NCBI GenBank assembly: GCA_045649105.1
Contig: JAZRPG010000025.1
Location: forward strand, 1 to 40,847
Source: JAZRPG01 sp045649105
GTDB taxonomy: Bacteria > Bacillota > Clostridia > Oscillospirales > JAAYXM01
Length of the DNA: 40,847 bases
Reading direction: 5' to 3'
The notes under the pieces are model-generated. The model did no database searches. It saw only the letters and a list, made by a program, of their open reading frames with translations, and was not told the DNA's origin. The position numbers were made by a program, and so were the translations under genes. This document shows positions 24,770-33,398 of this stretch, piece by piece (position 1 is the stretch's first letter; each line of letters begins with the position of its first letter).

Positions 24770-24849
24770 ATAAAAAAATATATAAATGAATAATTTTTAT
24801 CTGATAATCAATACTAATCTCAACAACTGATTATTGGAGGAGAAATTAT

Positions 24850-25866
24850 ATGAAACCGAAACACCTTATAGATACACAGGATTTTACGCGCCCTGAGATT
24901 ATGCACATAATCAATCTCGCTCTTGCGCTTAAAAAATGTATCAAAAACGGATACTATCCGCCGCTTTTGAAAAACAAAACGCTCGGCATGATATTCCAGC
25001 AGAGTTCAACGCGTACAAGAGTTTCGTTTGAAACAGCCATGGAACAGCTCGGCGGACATGCCCAGTACCTCGCACCTGGTCAGATCCAGCTCGGCGGACA
25101 CGAAACAATGGAGGACACGGGGCGCGTACTTTCGCGTCTTGTCGATATTATTATGGCGCGGGTTGACAGCCATGACACGGTTGTCGAGCTTGCAAAATGC
25201 TCAAGCATTCCCGTCATCAACGGAATGTCGGACTATAACCACCCGACCCAGGAGCTCGGAGACGCAATTACCATGATAGAGCACCTTCCCGACGATAAAA
25301 GCATCGAGGAATGCAAGATAGTATTCGTCGGTGACGCGACACAGGTCTGTGCGTCCACCATGATGATGACAACAAAGCTTGGTATGGACTTTGTTCATTT
25401 CGGCCCTAAAGGCAAGCAGCTCTCGCCAGAGATGCAGAAAATAGGAAACGAAAACTGCAAGAAGTATGGCGGAAGCCTTCTTGTTACCGAGGATGAGGAC
25501 GAGGCTCTTGCAGGCGCAGACTTCGTCTACACCGACGTCTGGTACGGATTATATAACAAAGAGCTTTCAAAAGAGGAGCGCCTTGCCGCATTCATGCCTA
25601 AATATCAGGTCACACCCCGTATGATGAAAAAGGCAGCACCGCACGCAAAATTCCTGCACTGCCTGCCTGCATCACGCGGTGAAGAGGTCGTCGATGAGGT
25701 TCTTGATGCGGACTATTCAATAGCCTTTGACGAGGCGGAAAACAGACTTACTGCAATGCGCGCAATCCTTGTGTACCTGCTCTCCGATAAGCTCGGTCAG
25801 GAGTTTGTTCACGAGGCTGTAAAAAACCGTTTGAGCGGTGCGCTGTCCTGCATACTTGATTTTTAA
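24850..25866 (+). CDS. ptcA: Putrescine carbamoyltransferase
   Basis: Converts N-carbamoylputrescine and phosphate to putrescine and carbamoyl phosphate. The 338-aa protein has the transcarbamylase carbamoyl-phosphate motif SSTRTRVSFE near residue 56, NHPTQELGD near 138 and HCLPASRGEEV near 276, with Ser where ornithine enzymes have His. The APGQIQLGGHETMED segment near 77 and the long C-terminal extension past the final helix are marks of the putrescine enzyme rather than ArgF. It is the first gene of an operon with an antiporter, agmatine deiminase and carbamate kinase, which settles the assignment. Start ATG with GGAGGAG upstream. A 7-bp inverted repeat (24804-24810, 24828-24834) in the leader may be an operator. 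Confidence 0.95.
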   Translation: MKPKHLIDTQDFTRPEIMHIINLALALKKCIKNGYYPPLLKNKTLGMIFQQSSTRTRVSFETAMEQLGGHAQYLAPGQIQLGGHETMEDTGRVLSRLVDIIMARVDSHDTVVELAKCSSIPVINGMSDYNHPTQELGDAITMIEHLPDDKSIEECKIVFVGDATQVCASTMMMTTKLGMDFVHFGPKGKQLSPEMQKIGNENCKKYGGSLLVTEDEDEALAGADFVYTDVWYGLYNKELSKEERLAAFMPKYQVTPRMMKKAAPHAKFLHCLPASRGEEVVDEVLDADYSIAFDEAENRLTAMRAILVYLLSDKLGQEFVHEAVKNRLSGALSCILDF

Positions 25867-25878
25867 GGGGGACTTTGT

Positions 25879-27243
25879 ATGTCAGGCAAGGTAAAAAAAT
25901 TCAGACTCTTTGACGCAGTGCTTGCCGCCGTATGCATAGTACTCGTCGTAGAGTCTGCGGCACCCGCCGCGGCAATAGGAAATTCGCAGTTTTTCTGGTG
26001 GATATTCCTTCTTCTCGGCTTTTTTCTGCCCTACGGAATGATTTCCTCGGAGCTCGGAACCACCTACGATGACGAGGGCGGAATCTACGACTGGGTCCGC
26101 CGCGCCTTCGGCGAGAGCTGGGGCTGCCGCGTTTCCTGGTATTACTATATAAACTTTCCTCTCTGGATGGGCTCCCTCGCCGTTCTTTTCACAGATGTCA
26201 TAACGCAGATTTCAGGATTTGACCCGTCGACTCCGGTGGCGCTTGTGATAAGGCTTCTCTTTATCTGGACAGTAGTCATAATCAGCAGCTTTAAGGTAAG
26301 CGACAGCAAATGGATTCTGAACATTGCCGCGATACTGAAAGCCGTTATAATGCTGACAATCGGCATTCTCGGCATATATGCCGCAGTCACACGCGGCTCT
26401 GCAAACGATTTTACACTGTCCTCATTTATCCCGTCATTCGGCGCAGGCGGACTTTCATATATATCGATAATTATATTTAATTTCCTCGGTTTTGAGGTGG
26501 TTACCACATTCGCCTCGGAGATGAAGGACCCGGGGCGTGAAATCCCCAAGGCGATTGTTCTCGGAGGACTCCTTATCGCGGTGTTTTATATCCTTTCCGC
26601 ATTCGGAATCGGCGTTGCCGTGCCCGTAGACGAGCTTTCTGCCTCAGGCGGACTTATTGACAGCTTTATGCTCCTGCTCGGACAGAGCGGCGGCGCGCTT
26701 ATCGTAATATTCGGAATTATGTTCCTTTATACCCTCTTTGCAAACCTTATATCGTGGTCGCTCGGCGTAAACTATGTCGCAAAATATTCCGCAAGCCGCG
26801 GCAGCCTTCCGAAGATTTTTGCAAAGGAGAGCCGCAGCGGAATGCCGATAGGTGCAAATATAGCAAACGGAGTTATCGCAAGCCTCGTCGTAATTGCAGC
26901 TCCCCTTATCCCGAGCCAGGATATATTCTGGAGCTTCTTCGCGCTTAATATGGTAACGCTTCTCATGTCATATATTCTTATGTTCCCGGCATTTCTGCGG
27001 CTGCGCAAAACAGACCCCGACGCAGAGCGCCCGTACAGGGTGGCCGGCGGAAAATTCCGCCTCGGTATTATGACATATCTCCCGATGATACTTCTTATAA
27101 TATCGGTTATTTTCTGCGTCGTCCCGCTTGATTCCTCACCTGAGGAGATGTCTGCAAAAATACCGATTCTTATAGGCACGGTTATTGCAATAATTATCGG
27201 CGAAATACTTGTCTGGCGGTCGCATGTCAAAAGAAAAAACTAA
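25879..27243 (+). CDS. aguD: Agmatine/putrescine antiporter (APC family)
   Basis: A 454-aa inner-membrane transporter with about 12 transmembrane segments and the APC-superfamily features: the helix 1 break (AAPAAAIGNSQFFWW), GGIYDWVRRAFGE near residue 67 and a helix 6 region FNFLGFEVVTTFASEMKDP near 200. In this context it should import agmatine in exchange for putrescine. It starts 12 nt after ptcA (AAGGGGGAC before the ATG) and its stop lies 15 nt before aguA. The substrate is inferred from the operon; the family is clear. Confidence 0.88.
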   Translation: MSGKVKKFRLFDAVLAAVCIVLVVESAAPAAAIGNSQFFWWIFLLLGFFLPYGMISSELGTTYDDEGGIYDWVRRAFGESWGCRVSWYYYINFPLWMGSLAVLFTDVITQISGFDPSTPVALVIRLLFIWTVVIISSFKVSDSKWILNIAAILKAVIMLTIGILGIYAAVTRGSANDFTLSSFIPSFGAGGLSYISIIIFNFLGFEVVTTFASEMKDPGREIPKAIVLGGLLIAVFYILSAFGIGVAVPVDELSASGGLIDSFMLLLGQSGGALIVIFGIMFLYTLFANLISWSLGVNYVAKYSASRGSLPKIFAKESRSGMPIGANIANGVIASLVVIAAPLIPSQDIFWSFFALNMVTLLMSYILMFPAFLRLRKTDPDAERPYRVAGGKFRLGIMTYLPMILLIISVIFCVVPLDSSPEEMSAKIPILIGTVIAIIIGEILVWRSHVKRKN

Positions 27244-27257
27244 CAGAGGAGAACAGT

Positions 27258-28358
27258 ATGAAAACCATTGAATCAACACCTAAAAAAGACGGATTCCGCA
27301 TGCCGGGAGAGTTTGAAAAGCATCTGGGCACATATATCATATGGCCTCAGCGTCCCGATAACTGGCGGCTCGGCGGAAAGCCTGCGCAAAAGGTATTTAC
27401 TCTTGTCGCCGAGACAATTTCAAAGTATGAGCCCGTAACCGTATGCGTAAACCACGACCAGTATGCAAATGCACGGAATATGCTTCCCGAAAATGTGCGT
27501 GTTGTCGAAATGTCAAATAACGACTCCTGGGTCCGCGACTGTGGCCCTACCTTTGTCATAAACGGAAGCGAGGTCCGCGGTGTCGACTGGGTATTTAACG
27601 CATGGGGCGGGCTGGTAGACGGGCTGTATTTCCCGTGGGACAAGGACGACGCAGTCGCACAGAAAATACTTGAGCTTGAGCGCTGTGACAGATACCGCAC
27701 CATTGAGTTTATTTTAGAGGGCGGCTCCATTCATGTCGACGGTGAGGGAACTCTCGTAACGACTGAGGAATGTCTCTTAAGCGAGGGGCGCAACAGCCAT
27801 CTGACGCGTGAGGAAATTGAAGATACGCTCAAGGAGTATCTCAATCTTGAAAAAATTATATGGCTCCCGCGCGGAATATATCTTGATGAGACAAACGGGC
27901 ATGTCGACAATATTTTCAGCTTTGTTCGCCCGGGCGAGGCAATTCTCGCCTGGACAGAGGATAAAAACGACCCGCAGTATGAAATATGTCAGGAGTGCCT
28001 TGAGGTTCTTAATCGCGAGTGCGATGCAAAGGGCAGAAAAATAAAAGTCCACAAGCTTCTCCTCCCGAAGCCCATACTGATTACGGATGAGGAGAGCGAA
28101 GGCGTCGATGCGATTGACGGCACACTCCCGAGAATTGAGGGCGACAGACTCGCCGCCTCATATGCAAACTTCTATATTGTAAACGGCGCCGTAATCTTCC
28201 CGATGTTTAACGACCCGAACGATGAAAAGGCGCGCGCAACGCTTGCAGAAGCATTCCCCAACCGCGAAATTGTCGGAATATATGCACGCGAGATTCTTCT
28301 CGGCGGCGGCAACATTCATTGCATTACGCAACAGATGCCGGCGCCGTCAGGCAACTGA
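27258..28358 (+). CDS. aguA: Agmatine deiminase
   Basis: Hydrolyses agmatine to N-carbamoylputrescine and ammonia. The 366-aa protein is of usual length and fold (guanidino-modifying pentein). Signatures are MPGEFEKHLGTYIIWPQRPDNW (split here: MPGEFEKH, IIWPQRPDNWR), NDSWVRDCGPT near residue 90, GGSIHVDGEGTL near 155, ETNGHVDNI near 212 and the C-terminal GGGNIHCITQQ with catalytic Cys355. Start ATG with AGAGGAG upstream. The TGA stop overlaps the ribosome site of the carbamate kinase gene, so the two are tightly coupled. Confidence 0.97.
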   Translation: MKTIESTPKKDGFRMPGEFEKHLGTYIIWPQRPDNWRLGGKPAQKVFTLVAETISKYEPVTVCVNHDQYANARNMLPENVRVVEMSNNDSWVRDCGPTFVINGSEVRGVDWVFNAWGGLVDGLYFPWDKDDAVAQKILELERCDRYRTIEFILEGGSIHVDGEGTLVTTEECLLSEGRNSHLTREEIEDTLKEYLNLEKIIWLPRGIYLDETNGHVDNIFSFVRPGEAILAWTEDKNDPQYEICQECLEVLNRECDAKGRKIKVHKLLLPKPILITDEESEGVDAIDGTLPRIEGDRLAASYANFYIVNGAVIFPMFNDPNDEKARATLAEAFPNREIVGIYAREILLGGGNIHCITQQMPAPSGN

Positions 28359-28369
28359 GGTGCAACCGT

Positions 28370-29311
28370 ATGGCATCAAGAATAGTAATTGCACTCGGCG
28401 GTAACGCGCTCGGCGACACCACCGAGGAACAAAAACAGAAGATATATTCCGCCGCGCCATCTCTTGTCGGGCTTATATCGCAGGGCTATGAAATAATCAT
28501 AAGCCACGGCAACGGACCGCAGGTCGGCATGATAAACCTTGCATTTGCGGAAGCTTCAGAGAAAAACGAAAAGATACCTCCCATTGAGCTTCCCGAATGT
28601 ACTGCGATGAGTCAGGGCTATATAGGATACCACCTGCAAAACGGAATAAAGCGCGAGCTTCGCAACAAGGGAATGCCCTGGCATGTTGCAACAATGATAA
28701 CGCAGATTGAAGTCGATGCTGATGACCCTGCATTTAAAAACCCCTCGAAGCCGATAGGCCCGTACTACACGCGTGAGCAGGCAGAGGCGCTTATGCGTGA
28801 GAGGCCTGATGCAATATACCGCGAGGATGCGGGTCGCGGCTGGCGGCGCATGGTAGCATCTCCAAAGCCGCGTGACATTATTGAACGCGATTCAATACTC
28901 AACCTTCTCGACAACGAATTTATCGTTATAGCCTGCGGCGGAGGCGGAATCCCCGTAATACGCCGCGGCGACGGGGTATACGAAGGCGTCAGCGCCGTAA
29001 TAGACAAGGACTCTGCAAGCGCAAGGCTTGCGGAGGTGTGCGATGCGGAATACCTGTTTATTCTCACGGCAGTTGAGCGCGTCGCACTCGACTGGGGAAA
29101 GCCGTCACAGCGCTTTGTCGATAAAATGAGCGTCAGCGAGGCTCTCAGATATTGTGAGGAGGGGCACTTTGCCCCCGGAAGCATGCTTCCGAAGGTGCGT
29201 GCCGCAATAAGCTTTGCTGAAAGCAAGCCCGGCAGACGCGCGATTATCGCATCTCTCGACAACGCACCGCTTGCAATACAGGGAAAGAGCGGAACGGAAA
29301 TATCTCTTTAA
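28370..29311 (+). CDS. arcC: Carbamate kinase
   Basis: Makes ATP and carbamate (decaying to CO2 and ammonia) from carbamoyl phosphate, the energy-yielding last step of agmatine fermentation. ATG at 28370 with TGAGGTG upstream gives 313 aa, the family length; the in-frame ATG 17 codons earlier lies inside aguA. Motifs are RIVIALGGNALG at the start, SHGNGPQVGMINLA near residue 43, AGRGWRRMVASPKP near 158 and IACGGGGIPV near 185. It could be called aguC in this operon. A stable hairpin follows the stop. Confidence 0.96.
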   Translation: MASRIVIALGGNALGDTTEEQKQKIYSAAPSLVGLISQGYEIIISHGNGPQVGMINLAFAEASEKNEKIPPIELPECTAMSQGYIGYHLQNGIKRELRNKGMPWHVATMITQIEVDADDPAFKNPSKPIGPYYTREQAEALMRERPDAIYREDAGRGWRRMVASPKPRDIIERDSILNLLDNEFIVIACGGGGIPVIRRGDGVYEGVSAVIDKDSASARLAEVCDAEYLFILTAVERVALDWGKPSQRFVDKMSVSEALRYCEEGHFAPGSMLPKVRAAISFAESKPGRRAIIASLDNAPLAIQGKSGTEISL

Positions 29312-29320
29312 TTCACAAAA

Positions 29321-29366
29321 CCGGTGTCTGTGATGTGCTTTACATCGCAGACACCGGCGTATTTTA
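29321..29366 (+). terminator. Terminator of the agmatine operon
   Basis: CCGGTGTCTGTGATGT (29321-29336) pairs with ACATCGCAGACACCGG (29342-29357), with one G-U pair, around a 5-nt loop. The tail is CGTATTTTACC, so only a short T run. Confidence 0.65.
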
Positions 29367-29384
29367 CCACTTTTCTTTCACTAT

Positions 29385-29413
29385 TTGACATTTTTTATAT
29401 CTTGGAATAAAAT
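29385..29413 (+). promoter_or_regulatory. Sigma-A promoter for mrnC
   Basis: TTGACA (29385-29390), 17-nt spacer, TAAAAT (29408-29413). The start near 29420 is about 24 nt before the ATG. Confidence 0.75.
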
Positions 29414-29443
29414 AAGTTTCATATTAAATACATAGGAGGAACT

Positions 29444-29842
29444 ATGAGGGACTATCTTCACACAACATTATCTTCCGAAGAGCTCTTTGAAATGAGCTCA
29501 ACTGCCCTCGCGCATGTCGGCGATGCTGTCTTTGAGCTTCTTGTGCGTTCAAACCTCTCCGCATCAGGTGAACGCACGGCAAAAAAATTACACACAAAAA
29601 CGGTGCAGTCCGTTTCCGCATCCGCCCAGTACGATGCCGCCGCCCGCATTCTTCCGCTCCTTGACGAGGAGGAACGCGGAGTTTTTATGCGTGCGCGCAA
29701 CGCAAAGGTAAACTCTCTCCCAAAACATTCAACACCTGAGGTATATCACACTGCAACTGCCTTCGAGGCTCTCCTCGGCTACATCTACCTTTCAGGCCGT
29801 TACGAAAGGCTTAATGAATTATTTTCAATCGCGATAAAATAA
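29444..29842 (+). CDS. mrnC: Mini-ribonuclease III
   Basis: A 132-aa RNase III catalytic domain without the RNA-binding domain. MrnC matures 23S rRNA ends in Firmicutes. Motifs are the AHVGDAVFELLVR block near residue 24 (metal-binding Asp) and RNAKVNSLPKHS near residue 84. The EVYHTATAFEALLGYIYL block near 99 contains the second acidic cluster. Start ATG with AGGAGG upstream. It has its own promoter between the agmatine and arginine operons. Confidence 0.95.
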   Translation: MRDYLHTTLSSEELFEMSSTALAHVGDAVFELLVRSNLSASGERTAKKLHTKTVQSVSASAQYDAAARILPLLDEEERGVFMRARNAKVNSLPKHSTPEVYHTATAFEALLGYIYLSGRYERLNELFSIAIK

Positions 29843-29948
29843 TTATTCATCGTTTTGCATAATTATTCTTAATATTTATCTTGTTTTTTCGCAAAAACCT
29901 ATTGACAATAACAAAAAACGATGTATACTATATAGTGTAATTATTCAT
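29840..29948 (+). promoter_or_regulatory. argG operon promoter with three ARG-box-like repeats
   Basis: TTGACA (29902-29907), 16-nt spacer, TATACT (29924-29929). TAATTATTC followed by AT or TT occurs at 29840-29850, 29860-29870 and 29938-29948. The second lies within TTTGCATAATTATTCTTA, which matches the ArgR consensus TNTGNATWWWWATNCANA with one mismatch. The first two are exactly 20 bp apart (two helical turns, as in paired ARG boxes) and the third overlaps the start site. Repression by an ArgR/AhrC protein with arginine is the likely control. Confidence 0.6.
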
Positions 29949-29964
29949 TCGGAGGTAAATTATA

Positions 29965-31197
29965 ATGAACAAGACCGATATAAAGAAAGTAGTTCTCGCA
30001 TATTCAGGAGGACTTGACACATCAATAATTATTCCGTGGCTTAAGGAAAACTACAACAACTGCGAGGTTATTGCAGTTTCCGGAGATGTTGGTCAGGGAA
30101 CAGAGCTCGACGGCCTCGAGGAAAAGGCAATCGCAACAGGCGCATCAAAGCTCTACATAGAGAATCTTCAGGAGGAGTTTATCACCGACTTCATCTACCC
30201 CACAATGCAGGCAGGTGCAGTTTACGAGGGAAGCTATCTTCTCGGCACCTCTTTTGCGCGCCCGATAATTGCAAAGCGCATAGCTGAAATAGCACTGAAA
30301 GAGGGCGCAGATGCAATTTGCCACGGCTGCACCGGAAAAGGAAATGACCAGGTTCGTTTCGAGCTTGCCATAAAGGCATTCGCACCGAACATGAAGATAA
30401 TCGCACCCTGGCGTGAGTGGGATATACAGTCCCGCGATGAGGAAATTGACTACGCCGAGGCACATAATATCCCGCTTAAGATAAGCCGCGAGACAAACTA
30501 TTCAAAGGACAAGAACCTCTGGCACCTGTCACACGAGGGAATGGACCTTGAGGACCCCGCAAATGAGCCACTTTACAATAAGCCGGGATTCCTTGAAATG
30601 GGAGTTTCACCCGAGCAGGCTCCCGACAAACCCACATACATCACAATCTCATTCGAGAAGGGCGTTCCTGTCGCAATCGACGGCAAGAAGCTCTCCCCTG
30701 TCGAGCTTATCGGAACACTCAACAAGGTCGGCGGAGAAAACGGAATCGGCCTTGCCGATATCGTTGAAAACCGTCTCGTAGGCATGAAGTCACGCGGCGT
30801 ATATGAGACTCCGGGCGGAACAATCCTCTATAAGGCGCACTCAATCCTTGAAACGCTCTGCCTCGACCGCGATACCCAGCATTACAAAGAGCTTGTCGCC
30901 GCAAAATTTGCAGACCTCGTTTACTTCGGACAGTGGTTCACCCCGCTCCGTGAGGCTCTTTCCGCATTCGTTACCGAAACACAGAAGACTGTTACGGGCG
31001 ATGTAAAGCTCAAGCTCTATAAGGGCAATATAATCCCCGCAGGTACAACATCTCCGTTCTCCCTCTACAGCGAGGACTTTGCGACATTCGACAAGGATGA
31101 TGTATATGACCAGACCGATTCCGCAGGATTTATCAACCTGTTCGGACTCCCGATAAAGGTCAAGGCACTTCTTGATGCGTCCCGCGAGGGAAAATAA
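29965..31197 (+). CDS. argG: Argininosuccinate synthase
   Basis: Condenses citrulline and aspartate with ATP, the penultimate step of arginine synthesis. The 410-aa protein has the N-type ATP pyrophosphatase motif AYSGGLDTSI near residue 13, the GCTGKGNDQVRFE block near 120 and the ISRETNYSKDKNLWHLSHEG region near 175 in pieces typical of ArgG. Start ATG with CGGAGG upstream. It is first in an unusual gene order (argG-argC-argJ-argB-argD-argF) and no argH lies in the window. Confidence 0.97.
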   Translation: MNKTDIKKVVLAYSGGLDTSIIIPWLKENYNNCEVIAVSGDVGQGTELDGLEEKAIATGASKLYIENLQEEFITDFIYPTMQAGAVYEGSYLLGTSFARPIIAKRIAEIALKEGADAICHGCTGKGNDQVRFELAIKAFAPNMKIIAPWREWDIQSRDEEIDYAEAHNIPLKISRETNYSKDKNLWHLSHEGMDLEDPANEPLYNKPGFLEMGVSPEQAPDKPTYITISFEKGVPVAIDGKKLSPVELIGTLNKVGGENGIGLADIVENRLVGMKSRGVYETPGGTILYKAHSILETLCLDRDTQHYKELVAAKFADLVYFGQWFTPLREALSAFVTETQKTVTGDVKLKLYKGNIIPAGTTSPFSLYSEDFATFDKDDVYDQTDSAGFINLFGLPIKVKALLDASREGK

Positions 31198-31219
31198 TTT
31201 TCACCCGAGGTTTTTTTCA

Positions 31220-32152
31220 ATGACTAAAGTGTTTATAGACGGCAGCGCCGGAACAACAGGACTGAGAATTGCGCAGCGGCTGAGTGAGAGAGATGACATA
31301 TCACTCATAAAAGTCGACGAAGCGCGTCGTCGCGATGCGGATTACCGCCGCGAATGTATCGCCGAATCTGACATAACCTTTCTCTGTCTTCCGGACGATG
31401 CCGCCCGTGAGTCTGTCGCCCTCGCTGAGGGAACAGGCGCAAGAATAATAGATGCATCGACCGCACACAGGACAAACAGCGCCTGGTGTTACGGTTTTCC
31501 CGAGCTTTCCGCAGCGCACCGCCAATCTCTTAAATCAAGCTTGCGCACCGCAGTCCCCGGCTGCCACGCGAGCGGCGTAATCGCTCTGCTGTACCCTCTT
31601 GTTTCATCAGGAATCATGCCGAAGGACTACCCCGTCGTCATACATTCCCTCACGGGTTACAGCGGCGGAGGAAAGCCTATGATTGCCGAGTACCGGTCCG
31701 ACTCACGCGCCCCTGAGCTTTCAAGCCCGCGTGAATACGGTCTTTCTCAGAACCACAAGCATCTGCCCGAGATACGCGCAGTGTGCAATCTTTCGCGCAC
31801 CCCGCTTTTCTCACCCATTGTTGCAGATTACTATTCCGGCATGCGCGTTACCATACCGCTCTTTTCGGATATGCTCGCGCCCGGAACAACACTTAAAAGC
31901 ATCCGCGAGCTTTTTGGCAATCATTACAGCGGGCAGACGCTCGTTAGCGTTGCCGGAGCTGATGATGAGAAATTCCTCGCATCAAACCCCATGTCAGGGC
32001 TTGACTCCATGACAATTTCCATATACGGAAATGACGAGCGCATTCTCCTCACATCATGCTTTGACAATCTCGGCAAAGGCGCATCGGGAGCCGCCATACA
32101 ATGCATGAACATTATGCTTGGCCTTCCCGAAACCACAGGGCTCTCGTACTAA
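31220..32152 (+). CDS. argC: N-acetyl-gamma-glutamyl-phosphate reductase (type 2)
   Basis: Reduces N-acetylglutamyl 5-phosphate to the semialdehyde. ATG at 31220 with GAGG upstream gives 310 aa, the length of the shorter type 2 group; an in-frame ATG 16 codons earlier lies inside argG. Rossmann start VFIDGSAGTTGLRIAQRL, then DITFLCLPDDAARE near residue 52. The catalytic cysteine is in VPGCHASG near 116, and the substrate-binding SLTGYSGGGKPM follows near 143. It begins 22 nt after the argG stop. Confidence 0.95.
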   Translation: MTKVFIDGSAGTTGLRIAQRLSERDDISLIKVDEARRRDADYRRECIAESDITFLCLPDDAARESVALAEGTGARIIDASTAHRTNSAWCYGFPELSAAHRQSLKSSLRTAVPGCHASGVIALLYPLVSSGIMPKDYPVVIHSLTGYSGGGKPMIAEYRSDSRAPELSSPREYGLSQNHKHLPEIRAVCNLSRTPLFSPIVADYYSGMRVTIPLFSDMLAPGTTLKSIRELFGNHYSGQTLVSVAGADDEKFLASNPMSGLDSMTISIYGNDERILLTSCFDNLGKGASGAAIQCMNIMLGLPETTGLSY

Positions 32153-32169
32153 GAAAGGTGAATCATTAT

Positions 32170-33381
32170 ATGAAATTTATAAACGATGGCGTATGTGCCG
32201 CAAAAGGCTTTACTGCATCGGGAATCCATTGCGGAATACGGAAAAACAAGGATAAATTTGACCTTGCGCTTATAAAGAGCTCCGTGCGCGCGGCAGCCGC
32301 CGCCGTATATACGCAAAACCTCGTAAAGGGCGCACCCATTGAGGTCACCCGAAACCATCTTTCGGACGGTTTTGCTCAGGCTGTCATATGCAACAGCGGA
32401 AACGCAAACACCTGCAATGCAAACGGAGTTGAGATTGCAGAAGCCATGGCAAAGCTCACATCAGAATATGCCTCAGTTAAAAAGGACGATGTAATCGTGG
32501 CATCAACCGGCGTAATCGGCCAGCCGCTCGACATAGCTCCGATAGCAAACGGCATGGAAAGCCTTGTCGCAGGGCTCGGCAACAACAGCATCGACGCGGC
32601 ACACGCGATAATGACAACCGATGTCGCTCTCAAAGAGTTTGCAGTAGAGTTTGAAATCGGCGGAAAGCTTTGCCGCCTCGGCGGTATTGCAAAGGGTTCC
32701 GGCATGATACACCCGAACATGGCAACCATGCTTGTATTTATAACAACGGATGTCGCCATCACTCCCGGGCTTCTCGCAAAAGCTCTTAAGGCAGACACTG
32801 CCGATACATTCAACATGATAAGCGTAGACGGTGATACCTCAACAAACGACATGTGCTGTATCATGGCAAACGGCGAGGCAAAAAACCCGATAATAGATTG
32901 CGAGGGCGAGGCGTACGATATATTTAAGTCCGCCCTGTGCGCCGTTACAACCTCTCTCTGCCGCTCAATCGCAAAGGACGGCGAAGGCGCAACATAGCTC
33001 CTTACATGCACAGTCTCAGGTGCAAAAACAAAGGGCATCGCGCGCACGGCGGCAAAGTCCGTCATCTGCTCAAGCCTTCTGAAGGCGGCTATGTTCGGCG
33101 CTGATGCAAACTGGGGGCGCATTCTCTGCGCACTCGGATATTCAGGCGCCGATATAGATGTTAAAAAAGTAGATGTAGCCTTCAAATCCGCAAAAGGCGA
33201 GATTTCAGTCTGCAAAAACGGAGCAGGCGTTGAATTTTCAGAGGAGCTTGCAGCGGAAATACTCGGCGAAGACGAGATTGAAATTCTTATTGAGCTTTCA
33301 AGCGGCTGCGAATATGCAACCGCATGGGGCTGCGACCTCACATATGATTACGTAAAAATAAACGGTGATTACCGAACATAA
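32170..33381 (+). pseudogene. argJ: argJ (glutamate N-acetyltransferase) interrupted by an in-frame TAG
   Basis: ArgJ transfers acetyl from acetylornithine to glutamate and often also uses acetyl-CoA. The frame opens at 32170 and holds the self-cleavage site HPNMATM, with the nucleophile Thr186. At codon 276 (32995-32997) it reads TAG directly after GEGAT, where relatives have Lys (AAG), then continues in the same frame to TAA at 33381. The downstream part is normal ArgJ (VSGAKTKGIARTAAKS, MFGADANWGR). Read through, the protein would be 403 aa, the family length. Only one base explains the lesion, so it is recent, a sequencing error or suppressed. A second translation start at the ATG at 33091 is possible but not clearly supported. 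Confidence 0.88.
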
Positions 33382-33398
33382 AAAGGGGTGCTCACAGA

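Noticed and set aside
24780..24840. A confident promoter for the agmatine operon
   Set aside because: Several AT-rich hexamers exist but none has a matching -35 at 16-18 nt apart from one overlapping the preceding terminator, so I left it out.
32170..33381. TAG in argJ as pyrrolysine or general recoding
   Set aside because: mnmE, spoIIP, spoVM, the 158-aa gene, the SSB-like gene and the lipoprotein all end in TAG at the expected C-terminus, so TAG is a working stop here. The aligned family residue is an ordinary Lys.
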